Below are positions 14,599 through 22,603 of a DNA stretch of 22,642 bases, piece after piece; within the stretch, counting starts at the first letter, position 1; each line of letters begins with the position of its first letter. The position numbers and the translations under genes were made by a program. The notes beneath the pieces are model-generated. The model saw only the letters and a program-made list of their open reading frames with translations, was not told the DNA's origin and did no database searches. This DNA is from Fimenecus sp045632525 (lineage in GTDB: Bacteria; Bacillota; Clostridia; Oscillospirales; Acutalibacteraceae), in assembly GCA_045632525.1 (NCBI GenBank), contig JAZQWV010000051.1:1-22642 (forward strand), given 5' to 3'.

Positions 14599-16458
14599 TT
14601 GGATAAGTTTCAGTTTTTAAGTGACATAAATTCACCTAGTGATTTGAAAAAACTGAATATTGAAGATTTAAATGTGATTGCGACTGAAATACGCCAAGTG
14701 CTTATTGATACTGTGTCAAAAAATGGTGGACATTTGTCATCGAATTTAGGTGCAGTTGAACTCTCGATAGCTTTGCATTATATGTTTGACTCACCGAATG
14801 ATAAAATTATTTGGGATGTGGGTCATCAGGTATATACACATAAGCTATTAACAGGTCGTTTCAACGAGTTCTCAACTTTAAGAACAGAAAATGGTGTTTC
14901 AGGGTTTACTTCACCTGAAGAGAGTGAACACGATATTTTTTATAGTGGGCATTCAAGCACATCAATTTCTGCTGCATTGGGTATAGCAACGGCTAATTTA
15001 AATTTAGGAAAAGATGACTATACTATTGCTGTTATTGGTGATGGAGCCTTAACAGGTGGTATGGCTTATGAAGCACTCAACAACGCAGGCCGTTCAGAAA
15101 CAAAATTGATTGTAATTCTCAACGATAATGAAATGTCTATTTCTGAAAATGTAGGTTCAATGGCGAGATATCTTGCTGCAATCAGAACAAAGCCAGAATA
15201 TTATCGATTAAAAGAGAAAACTGAAAATGCACTTAATAAAATACCTCTTGTTGGTAATGAAATAGCTAGCGTTATTTCATATGTTAAAACAAGAGTTAAA
15301 AATCTTATGTACAAAAGTACATTCTTTGAAGAACTTGGCTTTGAATACATGGGACCAATTGATGGTCACAACATAGAACAACTCTGTGAAGCTCTTGATG
15401 GTGCTAAAGTTGTTAATGCACCTGTGCTTTTACATATAAGCACGATTAAGGGCAAGGGTTATGATTTTGCTGAAAAATCTCCAAGTATTTATCATGGTAT
15501 ATCAAAATTTGATATTGAAACCGGTGAACCAAAATCAAGCGGTACAAACTTTTCTGCTGAATTTGGTAGCAATTTGTGCTCTCTTGCTGAGAAAAATAAG
15601 AATGTTTGTGCGATTACTGCAGCAATGTCTTTGGGTACTGGACTTAAAGATTTTTCAGAAAAGTATCCAGATAGATTTTATGATGTTGGGATTGCCGAAA
15701 GCCATGCAATTACGTTTGCGTCGGGACTTGCAAAAGGTGGTATGGTACCTGTTGTAGCACTTTATTCATCATTTGTGCAGCGTGCTTATGACCAATTAGT
15801 CCATGATGGTACACTTCAAAAACAAAAATTAATTTTAGCAGTTGACCGTGCTGGCTTTGTTGGTGAAGATGGCGTTACTCATCAAGGTTTATTAGATGTT
15901 TCACTTTTAAACAGTATTCCTGATATTACAATCTATTCTCCGTTTACTTACAAGAGAATGAGATATGATTTTAATAATGCTATAAGTAATGCCGAGAATT
16001 TGACTGTTATTCGTTATCCAAGAGGTTGTGAAGTCGTTTTACCTGATGGATATGAAATCACAGAAAATGATTTTGATGTTTTTGGTAATGGTAAAATCTT
16101 GTTAGTTTCTTACGGCAGAGTATCTGCTGAAATATTAAAAGCAGCTGAAATTTTGAAAAAAAATAAAATTGAAACATGTTGTATTGTTTTAAACAAAATT
16201 AAACCAATTCCAAGTGAAATTATTGAAATTGCAAAAGATTTTAAAAAGATTTGTTTCTATGAAGAATCAGAAAAATCAGGTGGTATCGGACAATCCTTTG
16301 CACAAATGTTATTGTCTGTTGGTTTTAAAGGTGATTATGAACATATCGCCGTTGATGATGAGTTTGTTGCACATGCATCAGTTGATTCTTTAATGAAAAA
16401 ATATAATTTTGATGCTAAAAGCATTGTTTCAAAAGTAATGGAGAAAACAAATGGCTGA
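14599..16458 (+). CDS. dxs: 1-deoxy-D-xylulose-5-phosphate synthase
   Basis: DXS joins pyruvate and glyceraldehyde 3-phosphate with thiamine diphosphate, the first step of the MEP isoprenoid pathway and a source for thiamine and pyridoxal. The 619-residue protein shows HLSSNLGAVELSIALHY, WDVGHQVYTHK, the ThDP/Mg motif GDGALTGGMAYEALNN (from 147), YEYMGPIDGHN-type and KGKGY segments, the catalytic-domain DRAG (416-419) followed by GEDGVTHQG, and the transketolase C-terminal domain (IRYPRG; EESEKSGGIGQ). The start is taken as TTG 14599, because GGAG at 14586-14589 is correctly spaced for it. The in-frame TTG at 14584 overlaps that site. The end overlaps tlyA by 8 nt. Confidence 0.96.
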   Translation: MDKFQFLSDINSPSDLKKLNIEDLNVIATEIRQVLIDTVSKNGGHLSSNLGAVELSIALHYMFDSPNDKIIWDVGHQVYTHKLLTGRFNEFSTLRTENGVSGFTSPEESEHDIFYSGHSSTSISAALGIATANLNLGKDDYTIAVIGDGALTGGMAYEALNNAGRSETKLIVILNDNEMSISENVGSMARYLAAIRTKPEYYRLKEKTENALNKIPLVGNEIASVISYVKTRVKNLMYKSTFFEELGFEYMGPIDGHNIEQLCEALDGAKVVNAPVLLHISTIKGKGYDFAEKSPSIYHGISKFDIETGEPKSSGTNFSAEFGSNLCSLAEKNKNVCAITAAMSLGTGLKDFSEKYPDRFYDVGIAESHAITFASGLAKGGMVPVVALYSSFVQRAYDQLVHDGTLQKQKLILAVDRAGFVGEDGVTHQGLLDVSLLNSIPDITIYSPFTYKRMRYDFNNAISNAENLTVIRYPRGCEVVLPDGYEITENDFDVFGNGKILLVSYGRVSAEILKAAEILKKNKIETCCIVLNKIKPIPSEIIEIAKDFKKICFYEESEKSGGIGQSFAQMLLSVGFKGDYEHIAVDDEFVAHASVDSLMKKYNFDAKSIVSKVMEKTNG

Positions 16459-17266
16459 GAAAAAAAGACTTGATACCGTTTTAGTTGAGTTAGGTTTTGC
16501 AGAAACTCGTTCAAAAGCAACTGCATTGATTATGTCAGGTGAAGTTTTTGTTAACGGGCAAAAAGAAACTAAAGCGGGATATTCAGTTAAAGAAACAGAT
16601 AAAATTGAATTTAAGGGTAAGAAAATGCCTTTTGTCAGTCGTGGTGGATACAAGCTTGAAAAGGCGATGAAAATGTTTTCTATAAAACTTGATGACTGTA
16701 TCTGTATGGATATAGGCGCATCAACAGGTGGTTTTACTGATTGTATGCTTCAATGTGGTGCAAGTAAAGTTTATGCTATTGATGTTGGTTATGGTCAACT
16801 TGCTTGGAAATTGCGAACTGATGAGCGAGTTATAAACCTTGAAAGAACAAATTTCAGATACTTAACAAAAGAAATTGTTACTGACGACATTAATTTTGCA
16901 AGTATTGATGTTTCTTTTATTTCTTTAAAGAAAATTTTGCCTGTTTTATATGATTTTTTGAGAGATAATGGCGAATGTGTTGCTCTTATTAAGCCACAGT
17001 TTGAAGCAGGGCGCGAAAAGGTTGGCAAAAAAGGCGTTGTTCGAGAACTTTCAACTCATATTGAAGTTATAACTGAAATTGTGAATTTTGCCTTTGAAAT
17101 AGGTTTTTCAGTTTTGGGACTTGATTTCTCACCAATTCGTGGTCCTGAAGGTAATATTGAATATCTTCTTTATATTTCAAAAAATAATGAGAAACAGAAT
17201 TTGGTTAATTACCAAAAAATTATCGAAATCGCAGAAGGTTCTCATCAAACATTGAGTGGTGATTAA
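16451..17266 (+). CDS. tlyA: TlyA-family S4/FtsJ rRNA 2'-O-methyltransferase (YqxC)
   Basis: TlyA-family proteins methylate ribose in 16S and/or 23S rRNA; some members were first described as hemolysins. The 271-residue protein begins with an S4 RNA-binding domain (about 5-60; RLDTVLVELGFAETRSKA). The linker FVSRGGYKL follows with catalytic-type Lys68, then a Rossmann methyltransferase with the SAM motif DIGASTGGFTD (87-97), DVGYGQLAWKLR, Asp154 in DVSFIS and Lys181 in KPQFEAGR. The K-D-K set of the FtsJ/RrmJ family is therefore complete up to the last ligand. It sits between dxs and nadK with an 8-nt overlap upstream and one base downstream. The target nucleotide is not predictable from sequence. 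Confidence 0.92.
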   Translation: MAEKKRLDTVLVELGFAETRSKATALIMSGEVFVNGQKETKAGYSVKETDKIEFKGKKMPFVSRGGYKLEKAMKMFSIKLDDCICMDIGASTGGFTDCMLQCGASKVYAIDVGYGQLAWKLRTDERVINLERTNFRYLTKEIVTDDINFASIDVSFISLKKILPVLYDFLRDNGECVALIKPQFEAGREKVGKKGVVRELSTHIEVITEIVNFAFEIGFSVLGLDFSPIRGPEGNIEYLLYISKNNEKQNLVNYQKIIEIAEGSHQTLSGD

Positions 17267-17267
17267 T

Positions 17268-18125
17268 TTGAAAATTGGTATTGTGCCAAACTTTACAAGA
17301 GAAAAAGCTCTTGAAGTTACTGTAAATACAATTGAATATCTCAATAAATTGAATATAGAATATTTCTTTGAAAAATCAAGTTTTGAAAATTTTCCAATTT
17401 CGATTAGTCATGATAAATTTTTAGAAAACTTATATTCAGTTGTTGATGTTGTAATAGCAATTGGCGGCGATGGTTCTTTTATTCATACAGCAAAAACTGC
17501 TGCTTTGCATAAGAAACCTGTGTTATGCATTAATGCAGGTAATTTAGCGTTTTTAGCGGGTCTTGAAGGAAATGAATTGCAGCTTATTGAAAAATTGATT
17601 TCAGGGGATTTTTCAACTGATAGGCGTCTTTTGCTTGAAGTAACTGCTAAAACAGATGATGATTGTAAGTTTATGGGTTACTGCTTGAATGATGTTGTTG
17701 TTGCTCGTGGTAAAGATATAAGACTTATGGACCTTGATGTTTTTTGTGACGATAGAAAAATTAATAGTTATAGAGCAGATGGTGTGATAATTTCAACACC
17801 AACTGGTTCAACTGCTTATTCTTGGTCAGCTGGTAGTCCTGTTATCGACCCTAATCTTCAATGCATAATGCTTACACCAATTTGTACACACTCTCCATTA
17901 AATCGTTCATTAGTATTTAATGACAAATCTTGTTTGACTGTTAAGTCGTCATACAATTCTAATCGAGAAATTTCTGTTTCGACAGATGGCGAAAAAACAG
18001 TTGTTTTGTCAAGCAACACTGAAATCATTGTTTCAAAATCTAAATTATATGCAGAATTTATTAGAATTAAATCAGATGAGTTTTTCGATATACTCAATAG
18101 CAAATTAACTCAAAGAGGAGTTTGA
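17268..18125 (+). CDS. nadK: NAD kinase (ATP/polyphosphate-dependent)
   Basis: NadK phosphorylates NAD to NADP, the only route to NADP. The 285-residue protein has GGDGSFIHTA (66-75) with catalytic Asp68, an NAGNLAFLAGLE segment (variant of the usual LGFL region), and DGVIISTPTGSTAYSWSAGSP with STPTGSTAY at 176-184. These are followed by TPICTHSPLNRSLVF and a C-terminal beta domain. TTG 17268 is taken as start because it gives the usual MKIGIVPN beginning and has a GGTG site 7 nt upstream. GTG codons at 17256 and 17259 are in frame but lie inside tlyA. It is one base after tlyA and two bases before argR. Confidence 0.95.
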   Translation: MKIGIVPNFTREKALEVTVNTIEYLNKLNIEYFFEKSSFENFPISISHDKFLENLYSVVDVVIAIGGDGSFIHTAKTAALHKKPVLCINAGNLAFLAGLEGNELQLIEKLISGDFSTDRRLLLEVTAKTDDDCKFMGYCLNDVVVARGKDIRLMDLDVFCDDRKINSYRADGVIISTPTGSTAYSWSAGSPVIDPNLQCIMLTPICTHSPLNRSLVFNDKSCLTVKSSYNSNREISVSTDGEKTVVLSSNTEIIVSKSKLYAEFIRIKSDEFFDILNSKLTQRGV

Positions 18126-18127
18126 AA

Positions 18128-18574
18128 ATGAAAAAGAACAGACATGAACTGATTCTGAATTTTATAAAAAACAATGCAGTTTCAACACAAGAAGAAATTA
18201 TTAAAATGCTTGCTGATAATGGCTATAAAGTTACTCAAGCAACAATTTCTCGTGATATAAAAGAATTAAAACTTGTTAAAGAGCATTTTGGTAAGAACGA
18301 GATTAAATACACAGTAAGCAGTAAGAATGATAATGACGACAATTTTAAAACAATTCTAACTCGTTCTGCTCTTTCGGTTGAACTTGCTATGAATATTATC
18401 GTTATTAAATGCTATGCTGGCACTGCAAATGCAGCTTGTATGGCTATTGATAATTTAAATCTCTCTGGTATTGTTGGAACAATCGCAGGGGACGACACAA
18501 TTTTTGTTGCTTGTAAAGATATTCATTTTGCAACAGAAGCTATGCACTCGATAAGTCAGATGTTGAAAGGCTGA
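18128..18574 (+). CDS. argR: Arginine repressor ArgR/AhrC
   Basis: ArgR is a hexameric, arginine-responsive regulator that represses arginine synthesis and activates its breakdown. The 148-residue protein has an N-terminal winged helix (1-65) with the recognition region VTQATISRDIKELKLVK (35-51). The C-terminal oligomerisation and arginine-binding domain has AGTANAACMAID (97-108) and GTIAGDDTIFVAC (117-129). The start ATG 18128 has an ideal GAGGAG site 7 nt upstream; TTG 18122 would be too close to it. Its place before recN is conserved in Firmicutes. No ARG box was identified in the window. Confidence 0.96.
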   Translation: MKKNRHELILNFIKNNAVSTQEEIIKMLADNGYKVTQATISRDIKELKLVKEHFGKNEIKYTVSSKNDNDDNFKTILTRSALSVELAMNIIVIKCYAGTANAACMAIDNLNLSGIVGTIAGDDTIFVACKDIHFATEAMHSISQMLKG

Positions 18575-18579
18575 TATTT

Positions 18580-20253
18580 ATGCTTTCTAATCTTAAAATA
18601 TCAGATATTGCGATTATTAAAGAGGCTGTTATTGATTTTGATAACGGTCTTAATGTGCTTACAGGTGAAACTGGTGCAGGTAAATCAATTATAATTGATG
18701 CTATCAACGCTATCCTCGGTGAAAGAACATCTCGCGAACTTATTAGAACGGGTAGCAGTAATGCGGAAGTTTCTGCATTTTTTGAAAATATAAATGATGA
18801 TGTTATTTCAATTTTAGACGAATTTGGAATTGATTGCGAAGAAGATAAATCTTTGCTTATTTCAAGAAAAATTTCACTTGATGGTAAAAATGTCTGCAAA
18901 ATCAATGGCTCAAATGTAACTGTTTCAATGCTTAAAAAGATTGGTCAGTCGCTTATTAATGTTCATGGTCAGATGGATAACCATAATCTTCTTAACGAAG
19001 AATTGCATTATACATATATTGATAGTTTTGCTGAAAATGATGATATTCTTGAAGAATATTTGAACTCATATAACGATTATTGTACTACAAAGAGAATATA
19101 TGACAATTTAATTGTTGATGAGGGTGAAAAAGCAAGAAAAATTGACTTGTTATCATATCAGATTGGAGAAATTGAAGACGCTGGAATAAAAATAGGCGAG
19201 TGGGAAGAACTTGAAAAACGAAAAAAGGTATTACAAAATGCTGAACAACTTCTCGCACTTGTAAATAATGCGGTTGAAATTATCAATGGCAACGACAATT
19301 TTTCTGGTGTGGCAGATATGCTTAATTCTGCATCAAATTCACTTATTAAAGCATCTGCTTTTGATGAAACACTCAATAATGTTTCTGATAGCATTGCAGA
19401 AATGTCGTATAATATTACGGACTGTGTAAGTGAGTTGAATAGTTTCTTGTATTCACTTGATGTTGACCCAAATGAGCTTGATATTGTTGAAGAAAGACTT
19501 GATGTTTTATTTAAACTTTCTAAAAAATATGGGCAGACGGAAACTCAAATTTTAGAGTTTCTTGAAAATGCACAAAAGCAACTTGATGACATTACTTTCT
19601 CTGACAAACTCAAAGAACAACTTGAAGTTGAGCTTAATGAAAAGTTTGTGATAATGGATAAAGCAAGTAACAAGTTGTCTGCAGACCGTCAAAAGTTTGG
19701 CGAATTGTTTATAGAAAATGTTAAGAATGAACTCGTATTTCTTGATATGGCATCAATTTCATTTAAGATTGTACAAAATAGAAAAGCTTTTGACGAAACA
19801 GGTGCTGACGAAATCTATTTCTTGATTTCAGCCAATGCAGGTGAAGAGCCAAAACCACTTTCAAAGATTGCATCCGGTGGCGAATTATCTAGAATTATGC
19901 TTGCAATCAAAAATGTTTTAGCATCAAAAGATAATGTACAAACATTAATTTTTGATGAAGTTGATACAGGCGTAAGTGGTCGCGCAGCACAAAAGATTGG
20001 TATTAAACTCAAAGAGGTTTCTAAAAACAGACAAGTGCTTTGCGTTACTCATTTAGCACAGATTGCGGCCTTTGCTGATAATCATTTCTTAATTTCAAAA
20101 TCCGAAAGTGATAATAAAACTTATACAAAGGTTGAAAATCTTAATAATAACGGCAGAATTCACGAATTGGCACGAATTATTGGTGGTATTGAGTCAACTC
20201 AGATTTCACTTGATGCTGCGGCTGAAATGATTGAAAATGCTAAAAAATATTGA
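18580..20253 (+). CDS. recN: DNA repair protein RecN
   Basis: RecN is an SMC-like ATPase that acts early in double-strand-break repair. The 557-residue protein has an N-terminal ATPase half with Walker A TGETGAGKS (28-36), two long coiled-coil arms (about 150-360) around a short hinge, and a C-terminal half with ABC signature SGGELSRI from 432. Walker B IFDEVDTGVSG and CVTHLAQIAAFADNHFLI follow. The size is typical. Its start lies 5 nt after argR, with AAAGG in the argR tail as ribosome-binding site. It is the last gene of the nusB-recN string. Its TGA stop is part of the -35 box of the tyrS promoter. Confidence 0.97.
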   Translation: MLSNLKISDIAIIKEAVIDFDNGLNVLTGETGAGKSIIIDAINAILGERTSRELIRTGSSNAEVSAFFENINDDVISILDEFGIDCEEDKSLLISRKISLDGKNVCKINGSNVTVSMLKKIGQSLINVHGQMDNHNLLNEELHYTYIDSFAENDDILEEYLNSYNDYCTTKRIYDNLIVDEGEKARKIDLLSYQIGEIEDAGIKIGEWEELEKRKKVLQNAEQLLALVNNAVEIINGNDNFSGVADMLNSASNSLIKASAFDETLNNVSDSIAEMSYNITDCVSELNSFLYSLDVDPNELDIVEERLDVLFKLSKKYGQTETQILEFLENAQKQLDDITFSDKLKEQLEVELNEKFVIMDKASNKLSADRQKFGELFIENVKNELVFLDMASISFKIVQNRKAFDETGADEIYFLISANAGEEPKPLSKIASGGELSRIMLAIKNVLASKDNVQTLIFDEVDTGVSGRAAQKIGIKLKEVSKNRQVLCVTHLAQIAAFADNHFLISKSESDNKTYTKVENLNNNGRIHELARIIGGIESTQISLDAAAEMIENAKKY

Positions 20254-20277
20254 CAATTATTTATATTTGTGTATAAT
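20250..20277 (+). promoter_or_regulatory. Sigma-A promoter of tyrS
   Basis: A perfect TTGACA -35 (20250-20255) and a perfect TATAAT -10 (20272-20277) are separated by 16 nt. The -35 box overlaps the recN stop codon. The start of transcription is expected near 20284, at the start of the T-box leader. A strong promoter is usual for leader-controlled synthetase genes. Confidence 0.88.
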
Positions 20278-20283
20278 AATCTC

Positions 20284-20548
20284 AATGACTTTGAAACGAA
20301 GAAGTAATAAGACCTTTGCAGTTACAGAGAGTGTCCGTTTTGGTGTAAGGGCATACGCAAAACTTATGAAATACATCGTGGAGTTGCACTTTTGAAATAA
20401 TAGTAGATTGTGTCGGGCGTACCCGTTATAGTACAGAGTAATGTCAGTTACTCGTTGAGGTCATTATCGTGAGGTAATGGCAAATTGAGGTGGTAACACG
20501 GAATTTTTTCGTCCTCTGCTTTTTGCAGGGGACTTTTTAATTTTTTGG
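20284..20548 (+). promoter_or_regulatory. T-box leader (tRNA-Tyr responsive) of tyrS
   Basis: The 303-base gap between recN and tyrS is filled by a T-box riboswitch that senses uncharged tRNA. Stem I begins near GAAACGAAGAAGTA and contains the AG-bulge-type CAGAGAG and a GGTG distal loop. It returns through GAAATACATCGTGGAG, where the specifier triplet is TAC (20372-20374), a tyrosine codon matching the downstream gene. Small stems follow: CGGG/CCCG at 20414-20425 and GAGTAA/TTACTC at 20436-20453. The T-box bulge sequence is AGGTGGTAACACGG, with TGGT (20491-20494) complementary to the ACCA end of tRNA-Tyr. The competing terminator is at 20511-20538. When tRNA-Tyr is uncharged, the antiterminator should form and tyrS be transcribed. 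Confidence 0.92.
20511..20538 (+). terminator. T-box-controlled terminator before tyrS
   Basis: GTCCTCTGC (20511-20519) pairs with GCAGGGGAC (20525-20533), with one G-U pair and a 5-nt T loop, followed by TTTTT and another T-rich run. It is the premature terminator that the T-box antiterminator prevents. The tyrS ribosome-binding site GGAGG (20547-20551) is downstream of it. Confidence 0.9.
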
Positions 20549-20556
20549 AGGTAATT

Positions 20557-21783
20557 ATGAAAGTTTATGACGAACTCGTTGCTCGTGGACTTATTGCACA
20601 GGTAACAAATGAAGATGAAATCAAAGAAATGGTTAACAATGGTAAGGCAGTCTTCTATATAGGCTTTGACCCAACTGCAGATAGTTTGCATGTTGGTCAC
20701 TTTATGGCGCTTTGCCTTATGAAGAGATTACAGATGGCAGGTAACAAACCAATTGCACTTATTGGTGGTGGAACTGCTATGATTGGTGACCCATCAGGTC
20801 GAAGTGATATGCGTCAAATGATGACAAGAGAAACAATTCAGCACAACTGTGATTGCTTTAAAAAGCAGATGAGCCGTTTTATTGACTTTTCTGAAGGCAA
20901 AGCACTTATGGTTAATAATGCTGACTGGCTTTTAGACCTTAACTATATTGATGTGCTTCGTGAAGTTGGTGCATGCTTCAGCGTTAACAGAATGCTTGCT
21001 GCGGAATGCTATAAACAGAGAATGGAAAAAGGTCTTTCTTTCCTTGAATTCAACTATATGATTATGCAGAGCTATGACTTCTATGAACTCTTCCAAAAAT
21101 ATGGTTGTAATATGCAGTTTGGTGGCGACGACCAGTGGAGCAATATGCTTGGCGGTACTGAACTTATCCGTAGAAAGCTTGGTAAAGATGCTCATGCTAT
21201 GACAATTACACTTCTTCTTAACTCAGAAGGTAAAAAGATGGGTAAAACACAGTCAGGTGCAGTTTGGCTTGACCCTGAAAAAACATCACCATTTGATTTC
21301 TATCAGTATTGGAGAAATGTTGATGATGCTGATGTTCTTAAGTGTATTAGAATGCTCACATTCTTACCAATGGAAGAAATTGAAAAGATGGACTCTTGGG
21401 AAGGTAGTCAGTTAAATACTGCAAAAGAAATCCTTGCATTTGAACTTACAAAGCTCGTTCACGGTGAAGAAGAGGCTAATAAGGCTCAGGAAGGCGCAAG
21501 AGCACTTTTCTCAGGTAAAGGTAATACAGAGAATATGCCAACAGTAGAACTTACTGCAGACGATTTTGACGACGATAGCGTACTTGTTGCTGATATTATG
21601 ATTAAGGCAGGTATTGCAAAGTCAAAAGGTGAGTGCCGTCGTCTTATTGAACAGGGTGGAGTTTCTGTTGACGACGAAAAGGTTACAGAGCCATTTAAAG
21701 CTCTTTCAAAGGCTGATTTTGAAAAAGGATATGTAATCGTTAAGAAGGGTAAGAAAGTCTTCTATAAGGCTATTTTAGCTTAA
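20557..21783 (+). CDS. tyrS: Tyrosyl-tRNA synthetase
   Basis: This class I synthetase charges tRNA-Tyr. The 408-residue protein has YIGFDPTADSLHVGH with the HIGH-type motif HVGH (45-48), GGGTAMIGDPSGR, the tyrosine-site helix MQSYDFYEL, FGGDDQWSNMLGG, and the KMSKS-type motif present as KMGKT (227-231). A C-terminal S4 domain (about 340-400) has IKAGIAKSKGECRRLIEQGGV, which binds the tRNA variable arm. ATG 20557 has GGAGG 5 nt upstream; an in-frame TTG at 20545 precedes that site and is rejected. The codon use (many CTT, GGT, CGT and AAG codons) suggests strong expression. It is regulated by the T-box upstream and ends at a terminator shared with convergent dapB. Confidence 0.97.
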   Translation: MKVYDELVARGLIAQVTNEDEIKEMVNNGKAVFYIGFDPTADSLHVGHFMALCLMKRLQMAGNKPIALIGGGTAMIGDPSGRSDMRQMMTRETIQHNCDCFKKQMSRFIDFSEGKALMVNNADWLLDLNYIDVLREVGACFSVNRMLAAECYKQRMEKGLSFLEFNYMIMQSYDFYELFQKYGCNMQFGGDDQWSNMLGGTELIRRKLGKDAHAMTITLLLNSEGKKMGKTQSGAVWLDPEKTSPFDFYQYWRNVDDADVLKCIRMLTFLPMEEIEKMDSWEGSQLNTAKEILAFELTKLVHGEEEANKAQEGARALFSGKGNTENMPTVELTADDFDDDSVLVADIMIKAGIAKSKGECRRLIEQGGVSVDDEKVTEPFKALSKADFEKGYVIVKKGKKVFYKAILA

Positions 21784-21799
21784 TAAGTTGGAATAACAA

Positions 21800-21837
21800 A
21801 AGGCCTACTGATTAATTTCAGTAAGCCTTACTTTTTT
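21800..21837. terminator. Terminator between convergent tyrS and dapB
   Basis: AAGGCCTACTGA (21800-21811) and TCAGTAAGCCTT (21818-21829) form a 12-nt stem with a single C-A mismatch and a 6-nt loop. TACTTTTTT follows on the plus strand, and a run of T (TTTTG) follows on the minus strand. It therefore probably ends transcripts from both directions, more strongly for tyrS. Confidence 0.85.
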
Positions 21838-21850
21838 ATATTTTGATTTA

Positions 21851-22603
21851 TTATTCGTTTACTAAATCTTTCATTGAGTAAAATCCTGGTTCTTTGCCAA
21901 CAAGGAATAATCCTGCATTTACTGAACCATTTGCAAATAACTGCTTTGAATATGCTGAATGAGAAATCTTAATTACTTCATCAGGACCTGCAAAGATAAT
22001 TTCGTGTTCACCAACGATTGTACCACCACGAACAGCATGAATACCAATTTCATTCTTTGTTCGTTTCATTCTCTTTGAATGACGGTCAAACTCGTAAATT
22101 GGCTTTTCATCAAGTGCTTCTGAAATTGAGTCAGCAAGCATCAATGCTGTACCACTTGGTGCGTCGATTTTTTGATTGTGGTGTGCTTCAACAATTTCAA
22201 TATCAAAGCTTCCTTGAAGTACCTTTGCAGCTTTCTTGGCAAGTTCAGATACAAGACTTACACCAATTGACATATTTGCTGAAAAGAAGAGGGGAACATC
22301 ACTTGAAGCATTCTTAATATCTTCAATTTGTTCTTCGTTAAGTCCTGTTGTAGCAATTACAGTAGGGATTTTCTTTTCTTTTGCAAAAGTAAGCAAATCA
22401 TTAAGTAAAGATGGATGAGAAAAGTCAATAATCACATCTGCATCTACATTAATTTCATCAAATGATTTGAAAATAGGGAAGGAAGCTTCTTCGTTTGCAA
22501 TATCAACGCCTGCAACTATTTCACAATCGTTTCTGTTTAATACACAAGCAGTAATTGCTTTTCCCATTTTACCAAGTGCACCACTTAAAATAATCCTTGT
22601 CAT
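21851..22603 (-). CDS. dapB: 4-hydroxy-tetrahydrodipicolinate reductase
   Basis: DapB reduces the DapA product with NAD(P)H in the diaminopimelate and lysine pathway. It also supplies the precursor of dipicolinic acid, which fits a spore former. The 250-residue protein has a Rossmann N-terminus with GALGKMG (8-14), IIDFSHP (58-64), ATTGL (84-88), SANMSIGVS (108-116) and the catalytic EAHHNQKIDAPSGTA (139-153, with His141/His142 and Lys145). RGGTIVGEHE and a FANGSVNAGLFL C-terminus follow. The length is within the normal range of about 250-270. The upstream sequence is cut by the window end after about 39 bases. A dapA gene, its usual partner, may lie further upstream on the minus strand but cannot be seen. 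The ribosome-binding site (GGACGTG) is weak. Confidence 0.96.
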   Translation of the reverse strand: MTRIILSGALGKMGKAITACVLNRNDCEIVAGVDIANEEASFPIFKSFDEINVDADVIIDFSHPSLLNDLLTFAKEKKIPTVIATTGLNEEQIEDIKNASSDVPLFFSANMSIGVSLVSELAKKAAKVLQGSFDIEIVEAHHNQKIDAPSGTALMLADSISEALDEKPIYEFDRHSKRMKRTKNEIGIHAVRGGTIVGEHEIIFAGPDEVIKISHSAYSKQLFANGSVNAGLFLVGKEPGFYSMKDLVNE

